From positions 62,001 to 126,000 of the forward strand of contig NZ_JABBNC010000017.1 in the NCBI RefSeq assembly GCF_012933445.1: a stretch of 64,000 nt of DNA, written 5' to 3'. Of the stretch, positions 1-8,397 are shown piece by piece. The DNA is from Actinoplanes sp. TBRC 11911. GTDB lineage: Bacteria; Actinomycetota; Actinomycetes; Mycobacteriales; Micromonosporaceae. Numbering within the stretch: the first letter of the stretch is position 1; every line of letters starts with the position of its first letter. Below the pieces are notes generated by a model. That model ran no database searches, was not told where the DNA came from, and worked only from the letters and a program-made list of their open reading frames with translations. The position numbers and the translations under genes were made by a program.

Positions 1-42
1 CGGGGCTCCACCGGCCCCATCCCCCGCTAGGAGGTCCCCGAG

Positions 43-1278
43 ATGCGAAAGATCCCCCGCCACGCGGTACGGCGAAGCCGTTTCGGTGGCGCTGCCGCGC
101 TCGCCGCCGCCGTCCTGCTCGCGGCCTGCTCCGCCCCCAGCAGCCCGGGCGGCGGCTCGGGCGCGACGGCCGGCCCGGTGCCGGACAAGCCGGACAAGGC
201 GGTGACCGTCAACATCCTCGACGTGGCCGGCAACCTGCAGCTCACCCAGGGCATGATCGACGAGTTCGTGTCGAAGAACTCCGGCCAGATCGCCAAGGTG
301 ACCTACTCCAAGGCCACCGCCCCGGAACTGGTCGGCAAGGTCAAGGCGCAGCAGAACGCCGGCCGGGTCGACATCGACCTGGTCCTGACCGGCGTCGACG
401 GGCTCGCCGCCGGCATCGACCAGGACCTGTGGGTGCCGATCCTGCCCACGTACGCGGCGCGGCTGCCCGGGATGAACGACTACCTGCCCGGGGCCACCGC
501 CATGCAGAAACTGGCCGGGGACTACGGGGTGACCGTCACCTACTACCCGTCCGGGCCGCTGATCGAATACCTGCCGGCCAAGGTGCCGGCGCCGCCGACG
601 ACCGCGGACGCGCTCCTGGCGTACGCGAAGGCGAACCCGGGCGCCGTGCAGTACGCCCGGCCGTCCAACTCCGGCCCGGGCCGCACCTTCCTGATGGGCC
701 TGCCCTACCTGCTGGGCGACTCGGACCCGAAGGACCCGGTGAACGGCTGGTCCAAGACCTGGGCGTACCTCAAGGAACTCAACAAGTACGTCACGCTGTA
801 CCCGTCGACCACGTCCGAGACCATGAAGAACCTCGCCAACGGGTCCGCGAAAATCATCGCCAGCACCACCGGCTGGGACATCAACCCGCGGGTGCTCGGC
901 ACGGTGCCGAAGGAGGCCGCGGTCGGGACCCTGCAAGGCTTCCACTGGGTCACCGACGCGCACTACGCGGTCATCCCGAAGGGTGTGCCGGTCGGCGAGC
1001 AGGCCGCGATCCTCAACCTGCTGCAGGACATGCTCACCCCGGCGCAGCAGGCCAAGGCGTACGACAAGGGGTATTTCTATCCCGGGCCGGCGGTCAAGGA
1101 CGTGCCGCTGAGCATGGCCCCGCCGGAAAGTCAGCAGGCGCTGGGCGAGTACGGCCGCCCCGAGTACGAGAAGCTCATCGCGGACCACCCGCTCGAGGTG
1201 CCGCTGGACGCCAAGTCGCTGGTCGCGGCGTTCGACAAGTGGGACCGGGAAGTGGGCGGCGCGAAGGTGAAGAAGTGA
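43..1278 (+). CDS. ABC transporter extracellular solute-binding lipoprotein
   Basis: Substrate-capturing lipoprotein of an ABC importer, 411 aa. The N-terminus has basic residues including a twin arginine (R10-R11), a hydrophobic stretch and a lipobox LLAAC with Cys29 as the likely lipidated residue. A Ser/Gly/Pro linker follows, then a periplasmic-binding-protein fold of the iron/thiamine/polyamine type. A strong ribosome site AGGAGG (29-34) sits 8 bp before the ATG. The stop overlaps the GTG of the ATPase gene, so this is the first visible gene of a five-gene operon ending in a mannonate-dehydratase-like gene. Seen: lipobox and operon. Known: such proteins bind polyamines, iron, thiamine or small acids. 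Inferred: the ligand is a sugar acid, because of the last operon gene. Confidence 0.88.
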   Translation: MRKIPRHAVRRSRFGGAAALAAAVLLAACSAPSSPGGGSGATAGPVPDKPDKAVTVNILDVAGNLQLTQGMIDEFVSKNSGQIAKVTYSKATAPELVGKVKAQQNAGRVDIDLVLTGVDGLAAGIDQDLWVPILPTYAARLPGMNDYLPGATAMQKLAGDYGVTVTYYPSGPLIEYLPAKVPAPPTTADALLAYAKANPGAVQYARPSNSGPGRTFLMGLPYLLGDSDPKDPVNGWSKTWAYLKELNKYVTLYPSTTSETMKNLANGSAKIIASTTGWDINPRVLGTVPKEAAVGTLQGFHWVTDAHYAVIPKGVPVGEQAAILNLLQDMLTPAQQAKAYDKGYFYPGPAVKDVPLSMAPPESQQALGEYGRPEYEKLIADHPLEVPLDAKSLVAAFDKWDREVGGAKVKK

Positions 1279-2321
1279 CCGGCTTCCAGCGGCTGCGCCT
1301 GGACGGCGTGACCCGGCGCTTCGGCGGCAAGGACGCGGTGCGCGACCTGAACCTGGAGATCGAGCGGGGCGAGTTCATCGCCCTGCTCGGCCCGTCCGGC
1401 TGCGGCAAGTCCACCGCGCTGAACTGTCTCGCCGGTCTGCTGCCGCTCTCCGAGGGCAGCATCTGGTCGGACGACCGCCGGCTGGACACGGTGCCGCCGG
1501 AGCGGCGCGGCTTCGGCATGGTGTTCCAGAGCTACGCGCTCTTCCCGCATCTGTCGGTCCGCAGGAACATCGCCTTCGGCCTGCAGATGCGGCGGGTGCC
1601 GCGCGCCGAGATCCGGCGCCGCACCGACGAGGCCATTCGCCTGGTACGCCTCGACGAGCACGCCACCAAGCTGCCCGGTCAACTGTCCGGCGGCCAGCAG
1701 CAGCGGGTCGCGATCGCCCGCGCCGTGGTGCTGGAACCCGCGCTCGTGCTCATGGACGAGCCGCTGTCCAATCTGGACGCGAAGCTGCGGCTGGAGATGC
1801 GCACCGAGATCCGGCGGCTGCACCAGTCCCTCGGCCTGACCACCGTGTACGTCACGCACGACCAGGAGGAGGCGCTGTCCATGGCGGACCGCCTCGTGGT
1901 GCTGCGTGACGGCCGGGTGGAGCAGACCGGTACGCCGTCGGAACTGCACGAGCGGCCGGCCAACGCCCACGTCGCCGACTTCATGGGCTATCGCAACCTG
2001 CTGCCGATGCGGGTGGTCTCCCGCTCCGGCGACGCCGTCACCGTCACCGGCCGGGGAATGACGCTGCGCGGCACGGCGGTGGGCGCGATGGCGGACGGCG
2101 ACGAGGTGGTGGCCGGCATCCGGCCGGAGGACCTGCGCGTGGGCGACGACGGCGTGCCGGTCACCGTCGAAGTGGTCTCCTACCAAGGCCGGGACGTGGC
2201 CGTGGAGGGGCGGTCGTCGTCCGGCACGCTGCTGGAACTGTTGCTGGACCATCGGCCCGCCGTCGGCGACAAGCTCACGGTCGTCGCGGATCCGGCCCGG
2301 GTGCTGGTGTTCGCGTCATGA
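1275..2321 (+). CDS. ABC transporter ATP-binding protein (PotA/UgpC-like)
   Basis: Importer ATPase, 348 aa. I chose the GTG at 1275, which overlaps the upstream stop (GTGA), because the ATPase domain begins there; the frame stays open upstream without meaning. Motifs: Walker A GPSGCGKST (about 39-47), Q-loop Gln85, signature LSGGQ (137-141), Walker B LVLMDE (157-162) and switch His195. A C-terminal region of about 110 aa after the nucleotide-binding domain fits a TOBE-type regulatory domain, as in spermidine/putrescine and sugar importers. The next permease starts at 2318 with ATGA overlap, so translation is probably coupled. It should energise the two permeases encoded next. Confidence 0.93.
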   Translation: MTGFQRLRLDGVTRRFGGKDAVRDLNLEIERGEFIALLGPSGCGKSTALNCLAGLLPLSEGSIWSDDRRLDTVPPERRGFGMVFQSYALFPHLSVRRNIAFGLQMRRVPRAEIRRRTDEAIRLVRLDEHATKLPGQLSGGQQQRVAIARAVVLEPALVLMDEPLSNLDAKLRLEMRTEIRRLHQSLGLTTVYVTHDQEEALSMADRLVVLRDGRVEQTGTPSELHERPANAHVADFMGYRNLLPMRVVSRSGDAVTVTGRGMTLRGTAVGAMADGDEVVAGIRPEDLRVGDDGVPVTVEVVSYQGRDVAVEGRSSSGTLLELLLDHRPAVGDKLTVVADPARVLVFAS

Positions 2322-3250
2322 CCGGCGATGTAGACCAGCGGGCGGCCACTCCGGTCGCCGCGCCGCCGACCGGACGGCCCGCGCTGCGGCACCGGCTTGC
2401 CGAGCGCGGCATCGACCGGCAACTGCTCCTGCTGCTGCCCGCACTCGTCGCGGTGATCGTGTTGTTCGTCTACCCCTTCGCGTACGGGCTCGGATTGTCG
2501 TTCCAGCCCGCGTCGGGTGGGGTGCTCGGGGCGTACCGGGAATTCTTCTCGGACGCCTATCAGCGCGGCACCATCGCGACCACCCTCGGTCTCGCGTTGC
2601 CCGCGGCGCTGCTGAACGTGGCCGCGTCGGTGCCGATCGCGTACCGGATGCGCGGCCGTTTCCGCGGCAAGCGGCTGCTCACCACGGTGCTGGTCGTGCC
2701 GATCACGCTCGGGACGGTGCTCACCGCCGAGGGGCTGCTGAACTTCCTCGGGCTGACCGGGTGGTTCAACCGGGTGCTGCTCTGGCTGCATCTGGTCGAC
2801 GCGCCGGTGCGGCTGACGAACAACTACTGGGGTGTGTTCTTCTCGCTGGTCATCACCGGGTTCCCGTTCGCGTTCCTGCTGATCCTGTCCTACCTGTCCG
2901 GCATCGACCCGACGCTGGAACGGGCCGCGGCCACCCTCGGCGCGGGCCCGTGGCAACGCTTTCGGCGCATCACGCTGCCGTTGCTCGCGCCCGGGCTGGC
3001 GACGACGTTCTGCCTGACCTTCGTGCTGGCGTTCAGCGTCTTCCCGTCGGCGGTGCTGGTCGGCGACCCGGCCGGTTCCACCCGGGTCATCTCCATCGCG
3101 GCCTATCACGCCGCCTACGAGGTCTACGACTACCCGCTCGCGTCGGCGATCGCGATCGTGATGGGGGTCGTGGAGCTCGTCGTGGTGGCGCTGGTGCTGG
3201 GCGCGCGGTCGTTGTTCTACACCGGATCGACCACGGGAGGCAAAGGATGA
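2318..3250 (+). CDS. ABC transporter permease (PotB-like)
   Basis: Inner-membrane permease subunit, 310 aa. About six hydrophobic segments follow a polar N-terminus of about 40 aa. The conserved EAA loop, which contacts the ATPase, is readable as ERAAATLGAGPWQRFRRI around residues 205-222. The ATG overlaps the ATPase stop by 4 bp, and its own stop overlaps the next permease start. It should pair with the following permease in a heterodimeric channel of the polyamine/iron/2-aminoethylphosphonate type. Confidence 0.92.
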   Translation: MTGDVDQRAATPVAAPPTGRPALRHRLAERGIDRQLLLLLPALVAVIVLFVYPFAYGLGLSFQPASGGVLGAYREFFSDAYQRGTIATTLGLALPAALLNVAASVPIAYRMRGRFRGKRLLTTVLVVPITLGTVLTAEGLLNFLGLTGWFNRVLLWLHLVDAPVRLTNNYWGVFFSLVITGFPFAFLLILSYLSGIDPTLERAAATLGAGPWQRFRRITLPLLAPGLATTFCLTFVLAFSVFPSAVLVGDPAGSTRVISIAAYHAAYEVYDYPLASAIAIVMGVVELVVVALVLGARSLFYTGSTTGGKG

Positions 3251-4062
3251 TCAGGCTCCGGCCCGCCGCCTGGATCGTCTGGGGCGTGGTGGCGTTCTTC
3301 TTCGTCAACCTGGCCGGCGTCATCGCTTCGGTGGTGGTCAGTTCGCTGGGCTCACGGTGGTTCGACACATGGCTGCCGCAAAGCTTCACCGGCCGGTGGT
3401 ACGGCGCCGCCTGGCATGAGTTTGGTCTGTTCGACGTGCTCGTCGTGACGCTCGAGGTGTCGCTGCTCGTCGTCGCCATCTCCGTGCTGATCGGGCTGCC
3501 CGCGTCGTACGTGCTGGCCCGGCGCGCGTTCCCCGGCCGCCGCCTGCTGTACCTGCTGTTCCTGCTGCCGATCCTGATGCCACCGTTCACGTACGGGATC
3601 CCGTTGGCCACCGTGCTGTACAAGTACGGGTTCGCCGGTCACCTGTCCGGCGTGGTGCTGGCCAACCTGGTGCCGTCGATCCCGTTCGTGATCCTGACGA
3701 TGACCCCGTTCATCGAGCAGGTGGACCCGGCGATCGAACGGGCCGCCCGGATGTGCGGCGCGCGCACCTGGCAGGTCTTCGTGCGCGTCCTCGCCCCGCT
3801 GCTGGTGCCCGGCATCCTGGCGGCGTCGATCCTGGTGCTGGTCCGCACCGTCGGGATGTTCGAGCTGACGTTCCTGACCGCGGGCCCGTCCTCGCAGACG
3901 CTGGTGGTCGCGTTGTACTACACGATGTCCGCGGCCGGGATCCGCGCGCAGCAGTCGGTGGACGCGATGGCCGTCATGTACACGGCGATGATGCTGGTAT
4001 TACTGGTGGCCGCGTTGCGGTTCGTGAACCCGACCCAGCTCGTGGCCCGGGTGAAGGAATGA
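3247..4062 (+). CDS. ABC transporter permease (PotC-like)
   Basis: Second permease subunit, 271 aa. The ATG at 3247 overlaps the previous stop (ATGA) and is followed at once by a transmembrane segment, so longer upstream readings of this frame are not needed. About six membrane segments are visible, with an EAA loop reading ERAARMCGARTWQVFVRV. The stop overlaps the start of the mannonate-dehydratase-like gene, linking import and catabolism in one transcript. Confidence 0.92.
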   Translation: MIRLRPAAWIVWGVVAFFFVNLAGVIASVVVSSLGSRWFDTWLPQSFTGRWYGAAWHEFGLFDVLVVTLEVSLLVVAISVLIGLPASYVLARRAFPGRRLLYLLFLLPILMPPFTYGIPLATVLYKYGFAGHLSGVVLANLVPSIPFVILTMTPFIEQVDPAIERAARMCGARTWQVFVRVLAPLLVPGILAASILVLVRTVGMFELTFLTAGPSSQTLVVALYYTMSAAGIRAQQSVDAMAVMYTAMMLVLLVAALRFVNPTQLVARVKE

Positions 4063-5264
4063 GGATCGTGTCGGCCCGGGTGATCGTGACCTGCCCGGGC
4101 CGCAACTTCGTCACCCTGAAGATCGTGACGTCGTCCGGGCTCACCGGCGTCGGCGACGCCACGTTGAACGGGCGCGAGATGGCCGTGGTCGCCTACCTCC
4201 GCGAGCATGTGGTGCCGGCGCTCATCGGGCGCGATCCGGCGCGGATCGAGGACACGTGGCAGTTCCTCTACCGCGGCGCGTACTGGCGGCGCGGGCCGGT
4301 CACGATGACCGCCGTCGCGGCCGTCGACACGGCCTTGTGGGACATCAAGGGCAAGGTGGCCGGGCTTCCCGTCTACCAGCTGCTGGGCGGGCGGTCGCGG
4401 TCCGGGGTGCTGGTGTACGGGCACGCGTCCGGCCCGGACATCGCCGGGGTGCTGGATTCGGTGTCTACATTGGTCGCCTCGGGCTATCAAGCGGTGCGTG
4501 TGCAGAGCGGGATCCCGGGGTTGAGTTCCGTGTACGGCGTCTCGTCGGATCCGGTTTACGAGCCCGCGTCGTCGGCGCTTCCGGCCACCTCCGTGTGGTC
4601 CACCACCCGATATCTAGGATATATCCCGACGGTGTTCGAGGCGGTGCGGGCGTCGTTCGGGCCCTCGCTGCGGTTGCTGCACGACGCTCACCATCGGCTG
4701 TCGCCCGTGGAGGCCGCGCAGCTGGGGAAGGCGCTCGAGGCGTACGGGTTGACCTGGCTGGAGGATCCGGTGCCGGCCGAGGACCAGTCGGCGTACCGGT
4801 TGCTGCGCCGGCACACGACGACGCCGCTCGCCGTCGGGGAGGTCTTCAACTCCGTCTGGGACTGCCTGGGGCTGATCTCGGAGCATCTGATCGACTACAT
4901 CCGCACGTCGGTCGTGCACGCCGGGGGCATCACCCACCTGCGGCGCATCTTCGACCTGGCGGCGCTGTATCAGGTGCGCAGCGGCTCGCACGGAGCTTCG
5001 GACCTCTCGCCGGTGTGCATGGCCGCGGCGTTGCACGTCGATGTGGCGATCCCGAACTTCGGTCTGCAGGAGTACATGCCGCATACACCGGAGACGGATG
5101 CGGTGTTCCCGCACGGCTATCGGTTCGCGGACGGCTATCTGCATCCGTCCGAGGAGCCGGGGCTCGGGGTGGACATCGACGAGGAGCTGGCGGCGCGATA
5201 CCCCTACCGGCCGGCCGCGTTGCCGGTGAATCGCCTGGAGGACGGCACCCTGCACGATTGGTGA
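4059..5264 (+). CDS. manD: D-mannonate dehydratase-like enolase-superfamily enzyme (ManD/RspA type)
   Basis: Cytoplasmic enolase-superfamily dehydratase, 401 aa, close to the usual ManD length of about 400. ManD converts D-mannonate (sometimes D-gluconate) to 2-keto-3-deoxygluconate. Residues matching the characterised ManD site are visible with little or no offset: Arg147 and Tyr159 (base), Asp209, His212, metal ligands Glu235 and Glu261, then Arg282, His311 and Glu338. The C-terminus reads NRLEDGTLHDW, typical of the family. The start overlaps the permease stop (ATGA). Seen: active-site set and operon. Known: ManD/RspA family. Inferred: the upstream importer brings in the aldonate or uronate substrate. 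Low-activity family members exist, so the substrate is not certain. Confidence 0.88.
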   Translation: MRIVSARVIVTCPGRNFVTLKIVTSSGLTGVGDATLNGREMAVVAYLREHVVPALIGRDPARIEDTWQFLYRGAYWRRGPVTMTAVAAVDTALWDIKGKVAGLPVYQLLGGRSRSGVLVYGHASGPDIAGVLDSVSTLVASGYQAVRVQSGIPGLSSVYGVSSDPVYEPASSALPATSVWSTTRYLGYIPTVFEAVRASFGPSLRLLHDAHHRLSPVEAAQLGKALEAYGLTWLEDPVPAEDQSAYRLLRRHTTTPLAVGEVFNSVWDCLGLISEHLIDYIRTSVVHAGGITHLRRIFDLAALYQVRSGSHGASDLSPVCMAAALHVDVAIPNFGLQEYMPHTPETDAVFPHGYRFADGYLHPSEEPGLGVDIDEELAARYPYRPAALPVNRLEDGTLHDW

Positions 5265-5383
5265 ATCCGCGGCCGCCCTGTGACAACCACCATGACGTCG
5301 AATCTCCGCCGTGCCGGTGCGTCTCCTACCCGCCGGAGTCGCTTCACGGGCGGCATCCGTACGGCACGATCTAGGAGGAACAG

Positions 5384-6304
5384 GTGTCAGAGCCCGAGGC
5401 AAGGGCTGCCCGGAGTGCGCGCGGCGGGTTCGTCGGCGCGTTCGTGCGTACCGTCCGGCGGGAACAGCGGCGGTCCGCCGTGGGATCGGCCGCCGTCAGC
5501 ACCCTGGTGGTGGTCATCGTGGCGGCCGCCGTGGTGGGCATGGGCGTGCTTCTGAAGCCCGGCGGGGCGCGCCCGGCGGACGCGGCGTCCACCGGACACG
5601 TCCCCGCCCAGACTCAATCTCAGGCCCCAGGCCACGCCACCACGACGACGCGGAACGGAACGCCGGCCGGGCCGCCGGGGCAGGCGGTCACGGTCACCGG
5701 AGGAGGGCCGGTCGGTGTCGCGGGCGGTCCGCCGGCCGGCACCGTGACCGTCACGGGCTCCGGCTCCGGTTCGGTTTCCGGGACGGGACGCACGGCGGTC
5801 ACCGGGTCGGTGGTGCGGGCCCCGGCGACCACCGCCACCACCTCGGGATCGGGCTCGTCGTCCGGGGGAACCAAGCCGAAACCCACGGTGGCCGCCCGGA
5901 CCAATGTCACCGCGACGAGCGGACCCGGCGAGATCATCGGTTACGGCAGCGGCAAGTGCGTCGACGTGACCGACGGCGCGTTCGCGTCCAACCCGCAGTT
6001 GCAGATCTGGTCCTGCACCGACGGTCCGAACCAGCAGTGGACCTTCTACAGCGACCGGACGGTGCGGGCCGGCAATCGCTGCCTCACCATCGCCGGTGGC
6101 TCGACAGCGAACGGGGCACACGTGCTGCTGAGCTCGTGCTCGTCCGGGAGCGCCGCGCAGCAGTTCACCCTGAACAGCGCCCACGATCTGGTGAACACGC
6201 ACGCCGACAAGTGCGTCGACGTCGTCGACCAGAGCACCGCTGACGGCGCCAAGCTGCAACTCTGGGCGTGCGGAGGCACCTCGAACCAGAAGTGGCATCT
6301 CTGA
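5384..6304 (+). CDS. Membrane-anchored ricin B-type (CBM13-like) lectin
   Basis: 306-aa protein starting at GTG 5384, with AGGAGG about 6 bp upstream. It has a short basic cytoplasmic N-terminus (1-33), one transmembrane helix (about 34-57) and a long Thr/Gly/Pro/Ser-rich extracellular linker (about 60-180). One ricin-B beta-trefoil follows, with three repeats ending in QQW, QQF and QKW and paired cysteines in KCVDV/SC motifs. The domain probably binds carbohydrate at the cell surface. No catalytic domain is attached, which is unusual because CBM13 modules often ride on hydrolases. It stands alone, converges on eccD, and a shared terminator lies between them. Confidence 0.85.
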   Translation: MSEPEARAARSARGGFVGAFVRTVRREQRRSAVGSAAVSTLVVVIVAAAVVGMGVLLKPGGARPADAASTGHVPAQTQSQAPGHATTTTRNGTPAGPPGQAVTVTGGGPVGVAGGPPAGTVTVTGSGSGSVSGTGRTAVTGSVVRAPATTATTSGSGSSSGGTKPKPTVAARTNVTATSGPGEIIGYGSGKCVDVTDGAFASNPQLQIWSCTDGPNQQWTFYSDRTVRAGNRCLTIAGGSTANGAHVLLSSCSSGSAAQQFTLNSAHDLVNTHADKCVDVVDQSTADGAKLQLWACGGTSNQKWHL

Positions 6305-6314
6305 CCCGTCGCAG

Positions 6315-6347
6315 GTGCGGTCGTCCGGGCTCCCCGGACGACCGCAC
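6315..6347. terminator. Bidirectional hairpin terminator
   Basis: A perfect 15-bp inverted repeat (arms 6315-6329 and 6333-6347, 3-nt loop) lies in the 46 bp between the convergent lectin gene and eccD. There is no T-run, as is usual for actinobacterial terminators. It can act in both directions. Confidence 0.8.
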
Positions 6348-6350
6348 GTG

Positions 6351-7709
6351 TCATCGGCCGCCGAGATGCCAGAGCGTGTCGTACAGGCCGTAAACGCCGA
6401 GCAGCAACGCCGGCAGCATGATCTGGCCCACCGTCAGGAGCGGGCTCAACCTCGACGGTTTGTCGCCGTCGCCGGGCTTCACACCGGCTCCCCACAACAG
6501 CACCGGCAGGCCGGCCCCGATCGCGATCACCCCCACCAGCAACAAGGCGGGCAGAACGTACGCCTGGGTCGCGGCGCTGCGGTCCAGCAGGGTCAGCAGA
6601 GCGAAGATCCCGGTGGTCGCCGCGATCGCCGGGACGATCGCCTCGGTGGCCCGCTCGAACGTGCCGGTTCGGACGAGGAGGACGACGGTCGCGACGATCG
6701 CCACGGCCATGGTGAACGGGTCGAACAGCCGGGTCAGCACGACGAGCCCGGCGCCGACCGCCACGGACGGAACGGCGACCAGCAGGACGAGCACCCGGCG
6801 GGCCAGCGTGACCTGGCCGGCCAGACGGTCGGGGTCGGCGTCCGGCTCCACCGTCGCGGACGAGATGGACAACCACGACGCGGCGACCAGAACGCCCGCC
6901 GCCCGTGGCGCGACGGCCAGGAACAGGACACCGGCGACGACCACGGTGGCCGCGACCGCCGACGCCGTGGCGTGCGCCGCCACCAGGACGGCCAGCAGGA
7001 TCCCGGCGACGCCGGCGAGCAGCGTGAGCGTGGCGAGCAGGACACCCGGCACCGCGGCGAGCGCGACGACGAAGCCCAGGAACACGCCCACCGCGAAGTA
7101 GATCAGGTGAGTCGCGTCGACGGCGAGATGACCCGGTGCCAGCACCGCGACCGCCGCGATGCCCGGGATGGCCGCGCAGCCGAAAACGGTCCGCAGCGGC
7201 TCCGGCAGCACCCTCGGATGGCTGCGCGTCACCCGGGCCAGCACGGCCAGGCCGACCGCCACCACCGCGGCCACCGCGCTGGTGGCCAGGCCGCTGTGGC
7301 CGCTGAACCCGGCGTAGACGATCGCGGCGGCGAGCCAGAAAGCGCCGAGGACGACGGCCGTCCGGCCGATCGCCCGGGCGTCCCAGCGGACCCCGTTCTC
7401 GCCCAGGTCGGCGACCACTTCCCAGACGCTTCGCACGACCGGTTCCTGATCCTCGCCGGCGAGGGTGTCCCGCAGGTAGAGCACCGCGCCGTCCTCGACA
7501 CCCTGGCCGGCCAGCGACGAGGTGATCGCGAACGCGGGCGCACCGATCGGGGCCAGGCTCCACACCGGTGGCAGCGCGTCGTCCTCGGGCTGGCCGACCA
7601 GCCGGGCGAGCAGGTCGTTGTACTGCGCGATCGGCGCGTCGGCCGGGATCGCGACGTCGACCCGGTTCTCGACGCCGACCACCGTCACCCGGCACCGCGT
7701 GTCGTTCAA
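6351..7709 (-). CDS. eccD: Type VII secretion integral membrane protein EccD
   Basis: Membrane component of an ESX-type channel, 452 aa. Residues 1-80 look like the YukD/ubiquitin-like cytoplasmic domain of EccD. A linker follows, then from about residue 110 to the end a series of roughly eleven hydrophobic segments, the EccD hallmark. The start is TTG at 7709, because a GGAGG lies just upstream on this strand and the codon overlaps the stop of the WXG100 gene (TTGA). It is the last gene of the large type VII operon. Family length is about 450-500 aa, so it looks complete. Confidence 0.9.
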   Translation of the reverse strand: MNDTRCRVTVVGVENRVDVAIPADAPIAQYNDLLARLVGQPEDDALPPVWSLAPIGAPAFAITSSLAGQGVEDGAVLYLRDTLAGEDQEPVVRSVWEVVADLGENGVRWDARAIGRTAVVLGAFWLAAAIVYAGFSGHSGLATSAVAAVVAVGLAVLARVTRSHPRVLPEPLRTVFGCAAIPGIAAVAVLAPGHLAVDATHLIYFAVGVFLGFVVALAAVPGVLLATLTLLAGVAGILLAVLVAAHATASAVAATVVVAGVLFLAVAPRAAGVLVAASWLSISSATVEPDADPDRLAGQVTLARRVLVLLVAVPSVAVGAGLVVLTRLFDPFTMAVAIVATVVLLVRTGTFERATEAIVPAIAATTGIFALLTLLDRSAATQAYVLPALLLVGVIAIGAGLPVLLWGAGVKPGDGDKPSRLSPLLTVGQIMLPALLLGVYGLYDTLWHLGGR

Positions 7710-8023
7710 AAACTCCTCCAGGTCTGCCGGATCGTCGCCTGGGTGACGTCATAGTTGTCGGACACCTTGGCCATCGCCTCGGCGATCCTTTTCAGCACCC
7801 CGTCCTGCGGATCGAACAGGGCCTTGGCGTCGGTGTCCCAGAGCGACTGGACGTCCTTGTAGTCGCCGGCGGCGTCGCCGGTCCAATCCGTCTGCAGCAC
7901 GGCCAGCTTCGGCGCGAGGTCGTCCAGCTCCTGCTGGAGCCGCTGCGAATGGCCGGTCAGATCCGCGTGCACATCGGCGAGTCTGGCCGGAACCTCGATC
8001 CGGCTGGATTCGATGTCGGGCAC
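7706..8023 (-). CDS. WXG100-family (ESAT-6-like) protein, EsxA-like
   Basis: Small helical secreted substrate, 105 aa. Two amphipathic helices flank a WTG turn (W47-T48-G49), as in WXG100 proteins. I chose GTG at 8023 because the homologous region begins there and AAGGGGA lies just upstream; the open frame continues further without likeness. It sits 14 bp after the other small WXG100 gene and overlaps eccD, matching an EsxB/EsxA pair, which normally form a heterodimer exported by EccC. Confidence 0.88.
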   Translation of the reverse strand: MPDIESSRIEVPARLADVHADLTGHSQRLQQELDDLAPKLAVLQTDWTGDAAGDYKDVQSLWDTDAKALFDPQDGVLKRIAEAMAKVSDNYDVTQATIRQTWRSF

Positions 8024-8037
8024 GAAATTCCCCTTCG

Positions 8038-8367
8038 TCAGAAGCGCGGCGGCGCGAGGTCGGCGGTGGTGGCGCCGGGCACCAGCAACGACACGTTGTT
8101 CTCCTCGTGCGTGACCACGACATTGTTGTTCCCGTGCAGGTTCTGTCCGATGTTGTCCAGCGTCGCCCGGAGCCGGGTCGCGTGCAGGTTGTACTCGTCC
8201 ATCAGCGTGGACCACTGCTCGCTGGCGTTGCCCTTCCATTCCGCGTTCAACTGCTCGACATAGGCCTGCAGCTGAGCCAGCTTGACCTGGATCGACTCGG
8301 CCGAATAGGTGGTGTCATTGCCGCCCTGGGTCAAGTCCCCCGGCGTCACACCCCACGGACTGCTCAC
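8038..8367 (-). CDS. WXG100-family (CFP-10-like) protein, EsxB-like
   Basis: 109-aa WXG100 protein with the turn WKG at residues 44-46 between two predicted helices. The tail after about residue 80 is less helical (many Asn and Val). Start GTG at 8367 follows AGGAGG by about 8 bp. It is placed between the giant gene and the EsxA-like gene and is probably the partner of the latter. A YxxxD/E export signal is not obvious at the C-terminus, so which member carries the EccC-recognised signal is unclear. Confidence 0.87.
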   Translation of the reverse strand: MSSPWGVTPGDLTQGGNDTTYSAESIQVKLAQLQAYVEQLNAEWKGNASEQWSTLMDEYNLHATRLRATLDNIGQNLHGNNNVVVTHEENNVSLLVPGATTADLAPPRF

Positions 8368-8397
8368 ACTCGTTCCTCCTGTTTCTGGTTCTCTCGC

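Noticed and set aside
6046..7752. A 568-codon minus-strand open frame
   Set aside because: It overlaps eccD in another frame, crosses the terminator and the end of the lectin gene, and has an Arg/Gly-rich translation.
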